Position numbers and translations under genes: made by a program
Assembly: GCA_015178975.1 (NCBI GenBank)
Contig: WHVD01000027.1
Coordinates: 1 to 64,000 of the forward strand
Length of the DNA stretch: 64,000 nt
Source: Hysterangium stoloniferum
Taxonomy: Eukaryota; Basidiomycota; Agaricomycetes; Hysterangiales; Hysterangiaceae
Direction of reading: 5' to 3'
Notes under the pieces: generated by a model
Told to the model about the DNA's origin: nothing
Database searches by the model: none
The model's input: the letters and a program-made list of their open reading frames with translations, nothing else
Shown: one piece after another, positions 46,195 to 57,900 of the stretch
How positions within the stretch are numbered: the first letter of the stretch is position 1
Layout of the letters: each line of letters begins with the position of its first letter

Positions 46195-47798
46195 CAGTGA
46201 CTTACAAAACGTATCCAATGTTTTGTAGTTTCAGCTTATATATGCTATATCCCAGTAGATAAAATAGTAGAAATCACCAAACTATTTGTGAACATGACCA
46301 ATCATGTATATATTTATATGGTAGAACTATATTATGTAATATCCATATATGGAAACACTATGAATATTTTAATGGAGAGGGTTCATTGGATACGTTTTGT
46401 AACTGACAGGTTCTGGCATGAAAACCATGTTCCTATGTTGATTGTTTGCATTTGTTTATGTTTTTCAACATGTCATGTGATCATTCTATACAACAGTATG
46501 AGTAGAAGGGCTTTCTCAGCTAAGATTCCCTCAATTCTAACTATGCATCCCCTTTCCACTGCTGCCCAGTATGAGATTCTTTCTCTACTTGATGCTGGCC
46601 ATTCTGCCAGACATATTTCAGTTTCTACTGGCTATAGTTATGCTACTATCTCTAGACTTCGTTCTAAACACCATTCCCACCTTTCTAAGTCCTCTGGTGG
46701 TCGTCCTTCCAAACTCTCCACAGCCAACATCCATTTTGCACAACGCCTTATCAGCTCTGGAAAGGCTGATACAGCTGTAGATGCAACAAAGGCACTTTGC
46801 ACTATCACCAACCAGTCACTCAACCCTCAAACAGTGCGTCATGGACTCAAGGCAGCTGGGATGAAGCCTGTGGTAAAGAAGAAAAGGCCTCTTCTTTCTA
46901 AGAGGCATAGGAAGGAGAGGATGGATTTTGCTTTGGCACATCAGGATTGGACTGTGGAGGATTGGAAGAAGGTGGTGTGGTCTGATGAGACCAAAATTAA
47001 TAGGCTGGGGTCAGATGGCAGGAAGTGGGTGTGGAAAAAGGCAGGGGAGGGCTTGAGTGACAGACTGGTTGAGGGAACCCTGAAGTTTGGTGGTGGATCT
47101 TTAATGGTTTGGGGGTGCATGCTGTGGGAGGGGGTTGGGTATGCATACAAGATTGATGGAAGGATGGATGGGGATCTCTACATCCAGATTCTGGAGGATG
47201 ACCTGCAAGCCAGTCTTAAGGACTATGGTAAATCTGCCAATGGTATCATCTTCCAGCAGGACAATGACCCCAAGCATACCTGCAAGAAGGCCCAGAATTG
47301 GTTCCAAGAAAATGGTTTCAGGGTTCTCTCATGGCCAGCACAGTCTCCTGACTTGAATCCCATTGAACACCTATGGAATCACTTGAAGAGGAGGTTGGCA
47401 GGGTATGAGAATGCACCCCAGGGGATGGAAGAGTTGTGGGAGAGGGTGGTGGATGAATGATACAGGATTGATGCAAAGGTGTGTCAGGATTTGATTGAAA
47501 GTATGCCTAGGAGGGTTTCAGATGTATTAAAGGCAAAGGGTGGCTACACTAAGTACTGAATACTAGTAATTTCCTGTCTAAATGTGTCAGTTACAAAACG
47601 TATCCAATGAACCCTCTCCATTGAAATATTCATAGTGTTGCCATATATGGATATTACATAATATAGTTCTACCGTATAAATATATACATGATTGGTCATG
47701 TTCACAAATAGTTTGGTGATTTCTACTATTTTATCTACTGGGATATAGCATATATAAACTGAAACTACAAAACATTGGATACGTTTTGTAAGTCACTG
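46195..47798 (+). mobile_element. Tc1-B, full length (1604 bp)
   Basis: Terminal repeats of about 215 bases begin CAGTGACTTACAAAACGTAT and are flanked by TA (46193-46194 and 47799-47800). As in Tc1-A, an inverted copy of the end motif marks the inner edge of each terminus (about 46384-46408 and 47587-47612). The element lies within LTR-D and encodes a nearly complete transposase. Confidence 0.93.
46543..47559 (+). pseudogene. Tc1-B transposase with one premature stop
   Basis: A 339-codon frame holds two N-terminal helix-turn-helix regions (HISVSTGYSYATISRLRSKH). The DDE triad is complete: WSDETKIN with Asp at 46984-46986, QQDNDPKHT, and SPDLNPIEHLW. The only lesion is TGA at 47458-47460, in a position where Trp is expected (VVDE-W-YRIDAK). 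The frame then continues to LKAKGGYTKY and a TAA-less TGA stop at 47557-47559. A single G to A change could have produced the defect, so this is the best preserved transposase of the window. Confidence 0.9.
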
Positions 47799-50061
47799 TA
47801 TTTACAAATCATCACGAGTAGTTTTTGCAGCCGCCTGGCCATGTTTATTTCCGTTTCAGCCACCCAGCTTATTTTGCTTCCACTCTCGGCCATCCTGGGT
47901 TTATTTTCTGACTCAACCGGTTCAGATCTTCGGTTCAGATCTTTGAGTCGGGTGATAGCTATGACATCATAGCGGAATTATAGAACCTTTAGAAGCTTCT
48001 AATAATTTCCTAATTAGTTATTTAGATATTATTAAGCAAAACTCTCTACTTGTATAAAAGAAGGCCTAAATCACTGAATAAAACAATCTATTTTACTACT
48101 ATTAACAGCACCAGCTCAAAGCTTATCTAATCATCCTAAGGACAAAAATAGCCTTAGTCTGATATCTAACTGCAAGCACCTACACTTGCAGCATCTTAAA
48201 CTCTTTGTCAGAACTCTTGAACTTAGCTAATTCATCTAAGTTTCCTCAGCTTCCCGGAAAACCTTTAGGCTTACTAATCACCTAAGTAAATCTAAATTCT
48301 CATTACTGAAATCCCTGCCCATTTAGGTTATTCAAGAGCCCATTTTAACAGCACAGTTAATTGATCTTTAAACAAACGCTTGGATATTCGACTCTCAGAC
48401 AATCTCTCTATTTATAAATTATTTAACAGCTTGTTAAATCTTTATAAATAGTAAACTAAAAGGCTACAAGAAAGTGAAGGCTTACAACAAGTTTCCGCCA
48501 ACTTATTGCGCATACATTCAGCTCCCAAACCTTTATTCTCAAAGAGAACTTAACTTTCGTAGAGCACGTCACTACAAGTTCATCTGAATTTGTCAAGAGA
48601 CCAAACAAATATTGACTTTAGTTGTTTAAGCTTAATAGTGCAGCTAATTAATCTATCAGTATTTAAATTACTGGACCTTTATTTATTTATTTCTTGAATC
48701 CCTTGCCATGTCAATGTTTGTTAATTATTTGAGAGAGTAAATAGCCGGATACCTTACACCCCCCCCAATACCCCTCCCAATACCTCTCCAATACCCCCCA
48801 ATACCTTCCAAATACCTCTCCAATACCCCCAATCCTCCTCCCATCTCCTCCCAATCTCCCCAATAACTTCCTAATACCTCCCCAATACCTCTCCAACATC
48901 CCAATCTCCCCCCAATACCTCCCAAATACCTCTCCAATACCCCAATCTCCCCCCAATACCTCCCAAATACCTCTCCAATACTCCCAATCTCCCCCCAATA
49001 CCTCCCCAATCCTTCTCCCATCTCCTCCCAATCTCCCCAATACCCCCCTAATACTCCTCAAATATCCTCCCATCTCCTCCCATCTCCACCCAATACCACC
49101 CAAATCTCCCCCCATCTCCCCCCAATACCCCCAAATCTCCTTCTAAATCACCCCCCATCACCCCCATCACCCCCAATACCCCCCAAATCTCCTTCCAAAT
49201 CACCCCCCATCACCCCCATCACCCCCAATACCCTCCAAATCTTCTCCCAAATCATCCCCTATCACCCCCCAAATCTTCTCCCAAATCTCCCCATCTCCCC
49301 CCAATACCTCCCAAATCACCCCCAATCACCCCCAATACCCCCCAAATCACCCCCCAATCACCTCCCCATCTCCCCCAAATCACCCTCCATCACCCCCAAT
49401 CACCTCCCATCTCCCCAAATTACCCTCCCATCACCCCCAATCACCCCCAATACCCCCCAAATCACCCTCCCATCACCCCCAATCACCCCCAATACCCCCA
49501 AATCACCCCCAATCACCCTCCCATCACCCCCAATCACCCTCCCATCTCCCCCAAATCACCCTCCCATCTCCCCAATCACCCCAATACCCCCCAAATCACC
49601 CCCAAATCACCCCCAAATCACCCCAAATCACCCCCCAAATCACCCCCAAATCACCCCCAAATCACCCCAAATCACCCCCAAATCACCCCCCAATACCCCC
49701 CAATACCCCCCAATCACCCCTCAATACCCCCCCTAAATCTCTTCAAATCTCCCCCAATACCCCCATTTCCCCCTACCCCTAAATCCCCTCACCCCCTAAA
49801 TCCCCTCCCATTTCCCCTCCCCTACCCTCCAAATCTCCCTCCCATCTCCCCAATACCTCCCAAATCTCCCTACCCCCAAATCCCCTCCCATCTCCTCCCA
49901 ATACCCTCCAATACCCCCAATACCCCCAAATACCCCTCCCATCTCTCCCCCAATACCCCCAATATCCCCCAAATTCCCCTCCCATCTCTCCCATCTCTCC
50001 CCCCAATATCCCCCAATATCCCCCAAATTCCCCTTCCATCTCTCCCCCCAATACCCCCCAC

Positions 50062-50457
50062 TGTAAGGGCTACCTCTAACAGGACCTGTGGTACTCACAC
50101 TAGGCTAGCAGAGGGATATCCAAAGTATATTAAGTACCTAATATATACAGGAGACTAAACTACTCACCTAGCAGAGGGATATCCAAAGAGAAAAGGATAA
50201 GGGCGGCCTCTGCTAGGCGATCCGAAACTAGGGGGTGGCTAAAAATAGAATGACAGCTCACCCCAACGGTCACTAACTACCTACTCTACCCTGGAGATAT
50301 TCCTAGGGAGTGTTAGAAGTCATGGAAAAATACGAGAAGATTACAGGAAACAGTACTAATAACCCTCTTGGGGCTAGATTACTCAGAGGAACTTATTGGG
50401 GTTTTAGCAATATATATATCAACCATATTGAAGGCACAAATTGAATGTCCCCTTACA
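50062..50457. repeat. Solo LTR, family J (396 bp), target duplication CCCAC
   Basis: It starts TGTAAGGGCTACC and ends CCCCTTACA. CCCAC flanks it at 50057-50061 and 50458-50462. The internal sequence CTAGCAGAGGGATATCCAAA occurs twice. It interrupts the C-rich minisatellite. Confidence 0.87.
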
Positions 50458-50644
50458 CCCACCCCCAAATCTCCCTTCCATCTCTCCCCCCAATACCCCC
50501 CAATACCCCCCAAATACCCTCCCATCTCCCCCCCCAATTATAGCCACCAACATGCGCACTCCTCTGTATGTGTATACTGGATTTCAGAAATACTGGGACA
50601 GAGTGTAAGTCTCTCATTCCAACCTGCTGCCTTTGGATTAACAC

Positions 50645-51482
50645 TGTTACGACCGGACAAATCCCGCCGGACTCTGGGCACTAACTCGTACGCCCCCACA
50701 CGCTACAAGCACCAATTGTCTGTTTATAGGATTTCCCGCCTGGATTCCGTTACATCAAGACTTGTTACATTCGACCTCATTAAGACACATATCAGTCACC
50801 GGACTTCCCCTGGACCCCGTCTCTGTCTATGTCCGTCTTCGTCCCACGCATCAGTCACCGGACCCGCTTAGAATCCCGTCACCACTCTAATCGAGCCCCG
50901 TTCCCGTTTTAGTCAAATGACCTGTCACGATTTAGGACTCCGCTCCCACTCCGTTTCCCGTTATGGGTTATGCTTTGTCACGATTCAGACTCTGCTCCGT
51001 TCCGTCCCGTTCCTAACACCAATTTGGTGTTTACTATTCCCGTTTTATGTTTTGCTTGTTTCGTCTCATTATTACTGGATTCGGTATGTCATGCATTCCA
51101 CGGTCTATATAAACTGGCAGATGTTGTACATACAATCCAGTCAGAAAATTAGCTTAGATTCCCCCCAGTAATCTAATAATATTTTCCGCTCTAAAACCTT
51201 ACTCGATTCACATCGCTTGCACTAGTCGGAGCCCACGGGCTCCGGCGCATCTATCTCTCTCAACCTACTCGACTCACGACCCACGACCTCCGACTTACGA
51301 CCCACGACCCGACTTACGACCTACGACCCACGAACCCCACCCGGACTCCCCGGGATCCCCGTCCGTCCGTTTGAAATTGGACAACACGATCTAGTGAGGG
51401 CGCAGCCTATAAGCTGAAGCCAAGTCCTACCGGATATCCCGCGGGTTTCTCCGGAAACCCGGCCTGTGTGTGTATCCTAACA
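50645..51482 (+). repeat. Solo LTR, family B (838 bp), target duplication AACAC
   Basis: This is a well-preserved copy (TGTTACGACCGG ... GTATCCTAACA) with AACAC at 50640-50644 and 51483-51487. It keeps more CpG sites than the other LTR-B copies and is probably the youngest. Confidence 0.92.
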
Positions 51483-51487
51483 AACAC

Positions 51488-51804
51488 TTACCTTCCTTCA
51501 ATTAGAGATGTGGAAGGAAATTGTGCCTTTGGAGATCCTTCAACTACTTATGATGTCTAGGAGACCATTAGTACTGTTTGGAAGAAGGATGGTGAGGATG
51601 GAATATGGACATACTCAGGAGCAATGTCACTGCAGTACTTGGAACACATATATACCTGGCCAAGGCAGTAATATTCCATGCTGACATCACTTCTACCAAC
51701 AACAACAATGTGACTTACAGAATGCTATAATGTTCATAAACACCTTGGCTAGTGGGCAATGTCTTCAATTGGTTGGACAGCATGGACAAGATACTGTATA
51801 TATA
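51488..51804. other. Unassigned interval
   Basis: No gene or repeat partner is recognised between solo LTR-B and Tc1-A copy 3. Confidence 0.4.
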
Positions 51805-51806
51805 TA

Positions 51807-53413
51807 CAGTGGGTCAAAAAACTGCCCCAATGTTTGTGCATTTTAGAAAGATTGATACTGTGTGAAGGAATGACATCAGCGAAAATTCTGAAAAATTCAC
51901 ATGATATACTAGAACATGTTGGCTATCTACCAACTTCAGAAATCATGTGATTCCAATCAAAACTCATTGCTTAATAAATCAAACAAAATAATCACTCATT
52001 GGGGCAGTTTTTTGACCCTCTATTATTTTCTCTGATTTTCAATATTACACACCAGTATAAGGTAGGAGTGGATTATATGAATCATGAACATGTCATGTGA
52101 CCTTATTTGTATCAATTTGGCATGCTGAACTTTGTTCATTCATCTCCTTGACTCCTTACCACCACTATGAAATCTATCTCTGCAGAAAAGCATTCTTCTG
52201 TTATTTTTCTCCTCAATGAGGGGTATTCCCAGTGTCAAATTCAAGCTAGGACTGGTCTGGGAAAGGGTACTATTGGCAGGATCAGTAGGGAGGTAGAGGG
52301 GGATAAGGAAAATCATCCTGGTGGCCATTCTTCCAAGCTTTCCCCTTATGATAAACAGTCAATTATCCATTAAATCAGCTCTGGGAAGCTTGACAATGCT
52401 GTCCAAGCCACCCAATTTATAAATTCCATCATATCTACCTCTGTCACTCCTCAGACTGTTAGGAATGTGTTGAAGGAAGCTGGCTTTAGGTCAGCAACAA
52501 AGAAGAAAGTCCCTATGTTCAAGGGGTCTCATCATCAGCAACGTCTAAAGTTTGCCCAATACCATGAAAATTGGACTATGGAGGACTGGAAGAGGGTGTT
52601 GTGGACTAATGAGACAAAAATCAATAGGATTGGGTCAGATGGGAAGGTATATGTTTGGAAGCAACAAGGGGAACCAGTATCAGACAGGACCACCACACCA
52701 ACTATCAAACATGGAGGGGGGAATAACTTGATGGTTTGGGGGTGTATGGGCTGGAACGGGGTGGGGAAGCTGATAGAGGTGCAGAAGAACATGTATACAG
52801 TGCAGTATTATGAGATTTTGGAGAAGGGAGTAGAGGAGAGCATTGAAAGTTTGGAGATGGCTGAGGATAAGTGGTACTTCCAACAGGACAATGATCCAAA
52901 ACATACCTCAAAAAAGGCAGACCAGTGGTTATCTGACAATAACATCATTCCCATGAATTGGTCTGCCCAATCCCCTGATCTAAATCCCATTGAACGCCTC
53001 TGGCAACACCTCAAGGCCAAACTCCAACAATATGACATATCACCCAAAGGAGTACATAAATTATGGGACAGGGTGGCAAAGGAGTGGACTGAAATACCAC
53101 CAGAGACATGTCAGAAGCTAATAGAAAGCATGCCTAGGAGGATACAGGCAGTTTTAAAGGCAAAAAGGGGTCATCAAAGTATTAGATTGTAAAATAATAG
53201 AGGGTCAAAAAACTGCCCCAATGAGTGATTATTTTGTTTGATTTATTGAGCAATAAGTTTCGATTGGAATCACATGATTTCTTAAGTTGGTAAATAGCCA
53301 ACATGTGCTAGTATATCATGTGAATTTTTCAGAAATTTTGCTGATGTCATTCCTTCACACAATATCAATCTTTCTAAAATGCACAAACATTGGGGCAGTT
53401 TTTTGACCCACTG
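51807..53413 (+). mobile_element. Tc1-A copy 3, full length (1607 bp)
   Basis: The ends CAGTGGGTCAAAAAACTGCC (51807) and the inverse ending at 53413 are flanked by TA (51805-51806 and 53414-53415). Inner inverted copies of the end motif lie at about 51996-52020 and 53199-53221. The transposase is on the plus strand. Confidence 0.93.
52167..53192 (+). pseudogene. Tc1-A transposase, copy 3
   Basis: The frame starts MKSISAEKHSS and is continuous except for TAA at 52371-52373 (Gln codon in relatives, C to T). The first catalytic position reads Asn (WTNETKIN, AAT at 52608-52610) where copy 1 has Asp. QQDNDPKHTS and SPDLNPIERLW keep the other acidic residues. A one-base deletion near 53173 changes the last residues from GHTKY to GHQSIRL. 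It is inactive on two counts. Confidence 0.9.
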
Positions 53414-53601
53414 TATGCTCAGATATTGCAAAATGTACCTAAATGACATTGCCATTGCTATCTCTAGAAATTTTGAAACTTTACAGCTGAAATGGAACTA
53501 TCTCATTTTTAATTATATAACAGAGGATTGTTTCTAAATACCATATTGGCAAATCAGCTTGGAACAATGAAAAAACTGGCAAAATAAAATGAGTAAAGAA
53601 T

Positions 53602-54544
53602 ATGAACTTCAAGGTCTGGTATTCTTTCTATGAGAGTGTAAAAGTTAATTTATATAAAATTTCAGATCCTAAATATGAAATTTATCTCCAGCCTGAATTG
53701 CCTGCAGCAGATCTGGATTATCACATGAAGGTCTGGATCAATTATTTAGAAACTCATGTTTATGGGGAGCATTGCAAGATGAGAACTATCTCTTTCCTTC
53801 CATCAGTGTAAATAGAATGGCACATCCTGAGAAACCAATGTCACATCACATTGTTCAAAAAGGGATTGATGAGTTCACAGCAAACACAAGAATCAATAAT
53901 TCAAAGGCTAGGCTTACAACTCACTGTCTCAAGAGGGATGGAGCTCAATATCAGTTTATATTTGCTCCTATTGGAAAATGATAGACATTGACCACAATCC
54001 AATAGTGGGGTGGTTGGGTAGAAGGCAAACATATAAGATACATCTGTAGCTGCAATTATATACATACAATTAACATATTTTAGAGAGATACACTTATTCA
54101 ATACCTGTTGAACGAACTGCACTATTATAAAGTGTCAGGGTACTGAATATTTTACCCTTTTATTTTAATATTTTAGTAATGTGAGGGTACCACAATTTCT
54201 GTGTTATGCATGACTGATGCTGTGCTATGCATGACTGATACTGTGATATCATGCTATGCTCTCAATAGTATAAATACTTTACATGTACAGTAGTTAGCCT
54301 CAGTTTCAATCTCTTAGGAATCCCACTAAAACAAGTGTGATCTCCCCTGTCATTGAGCTATCTCCTCTTCACTTCATCTTTCTAATTCTATCTTGTGTTT
54401 GGTAGCCTTGTTAGTGTTGCCCTAACATAAAGAGGGTCATGGTGATACTTTGTATCCTATCAAGCATGAAGTAGATATATCTTTCATGGAAGAGTACACT
54501 GACCTGCAGAATGTGACTGTTGAAGAGATAAAGGCACTGATTGT
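53602..54544 (+). pseudogene. Crypton-like tyrosine recombinase relic
   Basis: Pieces in two frames resemble the basidiomycete recombinase with HCFRRGGAQYRFMFAPIG and WWGGWAEGEH blocks (family recalled, not searched). Here they read ARLTTHCLKRDGAQYQFIFA (about 53905-53965) and WGGWVEGKH (about 54005-54035). The presumed nucleophile Tyr is in DTLIQYLLNELHYYK-type sequence at about 54085-54132. A solo LTR (family K) interrupts the gene, after which the frame continues EGHGDTLYPIKHEVDISFME to a stop near 54544. A frameshift lies near 53775. Confidence 0.6.
54133..54427. repeat. Solo LTR, family K (295 bp), target duplication TAAAG
   Basis: It begins TGTCAGGGTACTG and ends TTGCCCTAACA, with TAAAG at 54128-54132 and 54428-54432. 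It contains short CATGACTGATRCTGTG repeats near 54205-54245. Confidence 0.88.
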
Positions 54545-55910
54545 TAAGATCTAAGCAAAGGGGTAAAAGGCAGCTCTATGTTGGGGGACCAATAATAGAG
54601 ATTGTACTAGTTGGGAGGTCCAACTCTATAAAACAGGTAGAGCTTGGTTTCTGTTAAGATCTAAGCTACAAGAGGAAGGGAGGCTCTAAGTCAGAGGTCC
54701 AATAATTGGAAATTGTCATGTAACAGGTAAACTTAATATCAATCACTCAAGTCTCCAACTAAATTGTCATGCTACAGTCCATTTTACCACCCTCAATGTG
54801 ATCACTAGGTTTGATCAGTCTGCATTTCCTTTTCCTATTGACAGGGGCAATTGTTATGATACATGTATTCAATATACAAATATTACCAGTTATTTGAACT
54901 ATTGTTGTTTGATACATATAGTTAGGGTAGCTATTTATGAATGAACAGTAAGACGTAAGGTGCATATCTTTTCTTAGTCAAATTAGTTTAAGATGGTTGT
55001 AACTGTGCATGTGCAATTATGCACAGCTGTGCTATATTTTGATAATATGCAGTTATCACATAAGCAACTGTAATTCTATATGCAGTAATGTGCAGTTACA
55101 CAACATCGTCTCTATGTATTCAAACAGCAGAACTGAATTACAAAAATATAGCCTTCTTGAACCCCCTAAACTAGACAACCTTGTCCCATTTACATTTATA
55201 CAGCTTATTCCATCTGTTCTAGGTTTACAGGATATTACCTTTCTCAGGTTAATGAGAATCACTCTTATCATTAACATGATTTATCTTAGTTATGCACTCC
55301 AAATAAGAATTATTCATTCATTTTCCAATATTTCATTTTATCTTTAACTACTATTAAATAAGAACCTAAAATAATAGTCTACTGACACAACCAAACTTGC
55401 CTCTTTCATATATTGCAAGTTAGTTTCTTTACATAAGTTACTGCTAAGTACCTAAGGATTTCTAGCATAAGCAATATGTCACAGAAATGAGCTAATTGGG
55501 GGGCTGACAATAGGGATTGTACTAGTCAGGAGGTCCAACTCTATTGGCTTCAACCTATGTGTTGCATCCTCCTGTTAGAGTACTCTGGTATTTCAAATAG
55601 AGTAAATAGTACAATAGGAATGAAGTTCAATACTTAGCTCAATCAGCCAGGGGGTTGAAAATACTAAGAGTCATAAGTAAGAGTTTGCAGCTTGCCAAGA
55701 ACATCTTCAAGAGTACTGAGAAGGGAAGAACAAGGCTGGGAACGAGGGTAATCTAAGTCAATTTTCAAACTCAAGAACTGTAGTATATATGAAGAAGATT
55801 TATACTACAACAAGACAGATGACTGGAGGGCCAATCAAAGAAGCAAAGAATGAAGTGGATCATGAGAAGTCAACGACAGGGTGGGGAGACTAAATGTAAT
55901 ACAGTGGGGG
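54545..55910. other. Fragments of a further LTR family, otherwise unassigned
   Basis: GTTAAGATCTAAGC occurs at about 54542 and 54654, and ATTGTACTAGT-GGGAGGTCCAACTCTAT occurs at about 54600 and 55514. TTGGCTTCAACCTATGTGTTGC near 55545 is a degraded U5 block of the kind seen in LTR-A, B and I. The pieces appear to belong to one degraded LTR type interrupted by unidentified sequence. Confidence 0.45.
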
Positions 55911-55911
55911 A

Positions 55912-56256
55912 CAAAACAGTTCCAATGATTTTTTATATGTCAAAGAATGTTGAATAACTCAATGAGTACATCAGTAAAGTGGTTTAGCTGCTGGAGCTGC
56001 CAGCCATGATCCAGTTTGCTCACATCCCTTTTTTTGGCTGTAAAGGATAGGTGCTGGCTCCCAGAGGGTCTCAGAGGGACTCAAAGTGTTCAAAGTGAAA
56101 GCATCAATAATATGTATTATTTTACAACACATATTGTACCAATATCACTTCTAGAGTATTTAAAGCAGAAATATGACAAAGTTTCATTATAGACACCAGG
56201 ATTATTCCCACAAACCCAACTTTGGAGCACCAGGCAGGAAAGGCCCCATAGGCCCC
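55912..56256 (+). other. Possible end of a third Tc1-like element
   Basis: CAGTGGGGGACAAAACAGTTCC preceded by TA resembles Tc1 ends. The sequence is cut by LTR-D at 56257, so no other end or transposase is available for support. Confidence 0.3.
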
Positions 56257-56888
56257 TGTGAGGTATCAGTATTATCTCATGAAATTCACTTAATTTTCTT
56301 TGAATTAATTAATATTTTTTCAAATTTATTGTATTTTTATTATATGCATATTGTGAAAATCAAGGCCTTATTTCTTTTAACTTCACATAATAATAGCATA
56401 TATGGGCTCATATTATGCTATTATTACTTATTTAATTTATTATAATTTTTAAGTAATTATTTTGCCCTTATTTACTTAGTTAGTGTTTTCTGAAGTGTGG
56501 GAACACATTATGTCATCATTTGTACCTGGTGCTTCAAATTTGGGATTGAGGGAATGATTTGTCAGCAGGTGACAATTACAACATGTGACAGCACAAGTCA
56601 TTGGCTTTTGCTCCCATCCCAGATCTTAGCTTCTAAACTTTCAAGTTCAGGCTTAGTTAGATTGGAACCCTTGTCTCAGACATGGAAGTCATAGGATAGA
56701 AAAAGGATGATAAGTAGTTAGACACGATATCATAAAATAATTAAATAATTAAATAATTAGTTATCAAAATGTATATAAGGAGGGCCAGAAATCCACAATA
56801 AAATAACTTATCACACACATATTTTACAGCACAGCTCAGAAACTTATCTCATCATCTTAAAGACAATAATAGTCTTAGTCTGATATAC
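56257..56888 (+). repeat. LTR-D fragment
   Basis: The start TGTGAGGTATCAG and the first half of LTR-D are present. At 56888, within the CTTAGTCTGATATACT segment, it passes abruptly into the interior of LTR-B. Confidence 0.82.
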
Positions 56889-57900
56889 TATATGCACCCG
56901 CACCCTATACGCACCAATTATCAGTTTACCAGAATTCCCACCAGACTCCATACACCAGACTTGTCCAGGCTCAACTTTTGTTACTTCATGTATCAGTGTG
57001 AAGAGTGGCAGAAGTTCAGACCGTTCTATATACGAAGAAATGAGTAGAAGAGAAGGATATTGACCTATTCGGTGCAATATAAGAGAAAGTGAGAGAAAGA
57101 GCACGAGATGACGAAGGAGTCAACGAGTGCGATGGTTCGAGTGGAGGCCTCGACTATTACAGTTCGAGGTCAGAAGTGTTTAGTAGTTCAGATATTGCTA
57201 CTTATGTAGTAGCTGACACGTTACCCTGATCACTGCTCGTAGTAGACCTAGTTTGTGTCTTACGAGTGGTGGTTCTTGGGTTAAAGTGTGTCTGAGTTCC
57301 AATTGGTGCTGAGTGCACCCACAAGTATACACAATGCTTCGAACTAATGAAATATGCAAGATTCGAAGAATATGAAAGATAGAAAAATATGAATAAAATA
57401 TGTAAAATATAAATGAAATAAAAGGAGTGTTTTACCACAATGATACTGTGGTAAAAGCATACTCCTCACAATCAGTCACCAGAATACCTGCTGGACTCTG
57501 TCCCTGTCCCTGTCTGACCCTGTCCCACGCATCAGTCACCAGACCCTGCTCGGAAAACCCATCAGCTCTCTAACTGAGCCCCATTCCCGTTATAGTCGTT
57601 CCCATTATAGTCAAATGACCTGTCACGATTCGGACTCCGCTCTGTTGTGTCCCATTCCTAACACCAAGTTTGGTGTTTACTTATCTCATTTTATGTTTGT
57701 TAGTTTAGTTTTCATTATTCCTGGATTTGGTATGTTATTCATTTCACAGTCTATATAGTCTGGCAGATGTTGTATATACAATCCAGTCAGAAAATCAGCT
57801 TAGATTCTCCCCAGTAATCTTAGTATATTTTCTGCTCTAAATTCCTCTTTGAATCACACCACTCTTACTAGTCAGAGCCCACAGGCTCCAACACATTATA
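56889..57900 (+). repeat. LTR-B fragment interrupted by LTR-E
   Basis: LTR-B is recognised from its TATGCACCCGC segment to CAGAGCCCACAGGCTCCAAC near 57895. It lacks the first 40 or so bases and the U5 end. LTR-E lies between 56996 and 57471. Confidence 0.82.
56997..57470. repeat. Solo LTR, family E (474 bp), target duplication ATCAG
   Basis: It begins TGTGAAGAGTGG and ends ACTCCTCACA, with ATCAG at 56992-56996 and 57471-57475. Confidence 0.9.

Larger units (their letters stand above)
45898..48758 (+). repeat. LTR-D copy inserted in the minisatellite
   Basis: It starts TGTGATGTATCTAG and ends GGATACCTTACA. Removing the Tc1-B inside leaves about 1.26 kb, close to the other solo LTR-D. Flanks are TCCCC and CCCCC, so the duplication cannot be separated from the repeat. 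Confidence 0.82.
45838..50545. repeat. C-rich minisatellite split by nested insertions
   Basis: Units of the type CCCCCAATACC and CCCCCAAATCA occur at 45838-45897, 48759-50061 and 50463-50545. The interruptions are LTR-D (45898-48758) and LTR-J (50062-50457). The complementary strand has runs of three to six G about every 7-8 bases, a pattern able to form G-quadruplexes. Open frames on the G-rich strand (Gly/Trp/Glu repeats) are repeat translations. Confidence 0.9.

Noticed and set aside
48711..50098. Gly/Trp/Glu-rich minus-strand open frames
   Set aside because: They are translations of the C-rich minisatellite; overlapping frames give the same kind of peptide and no start context or domain exists.
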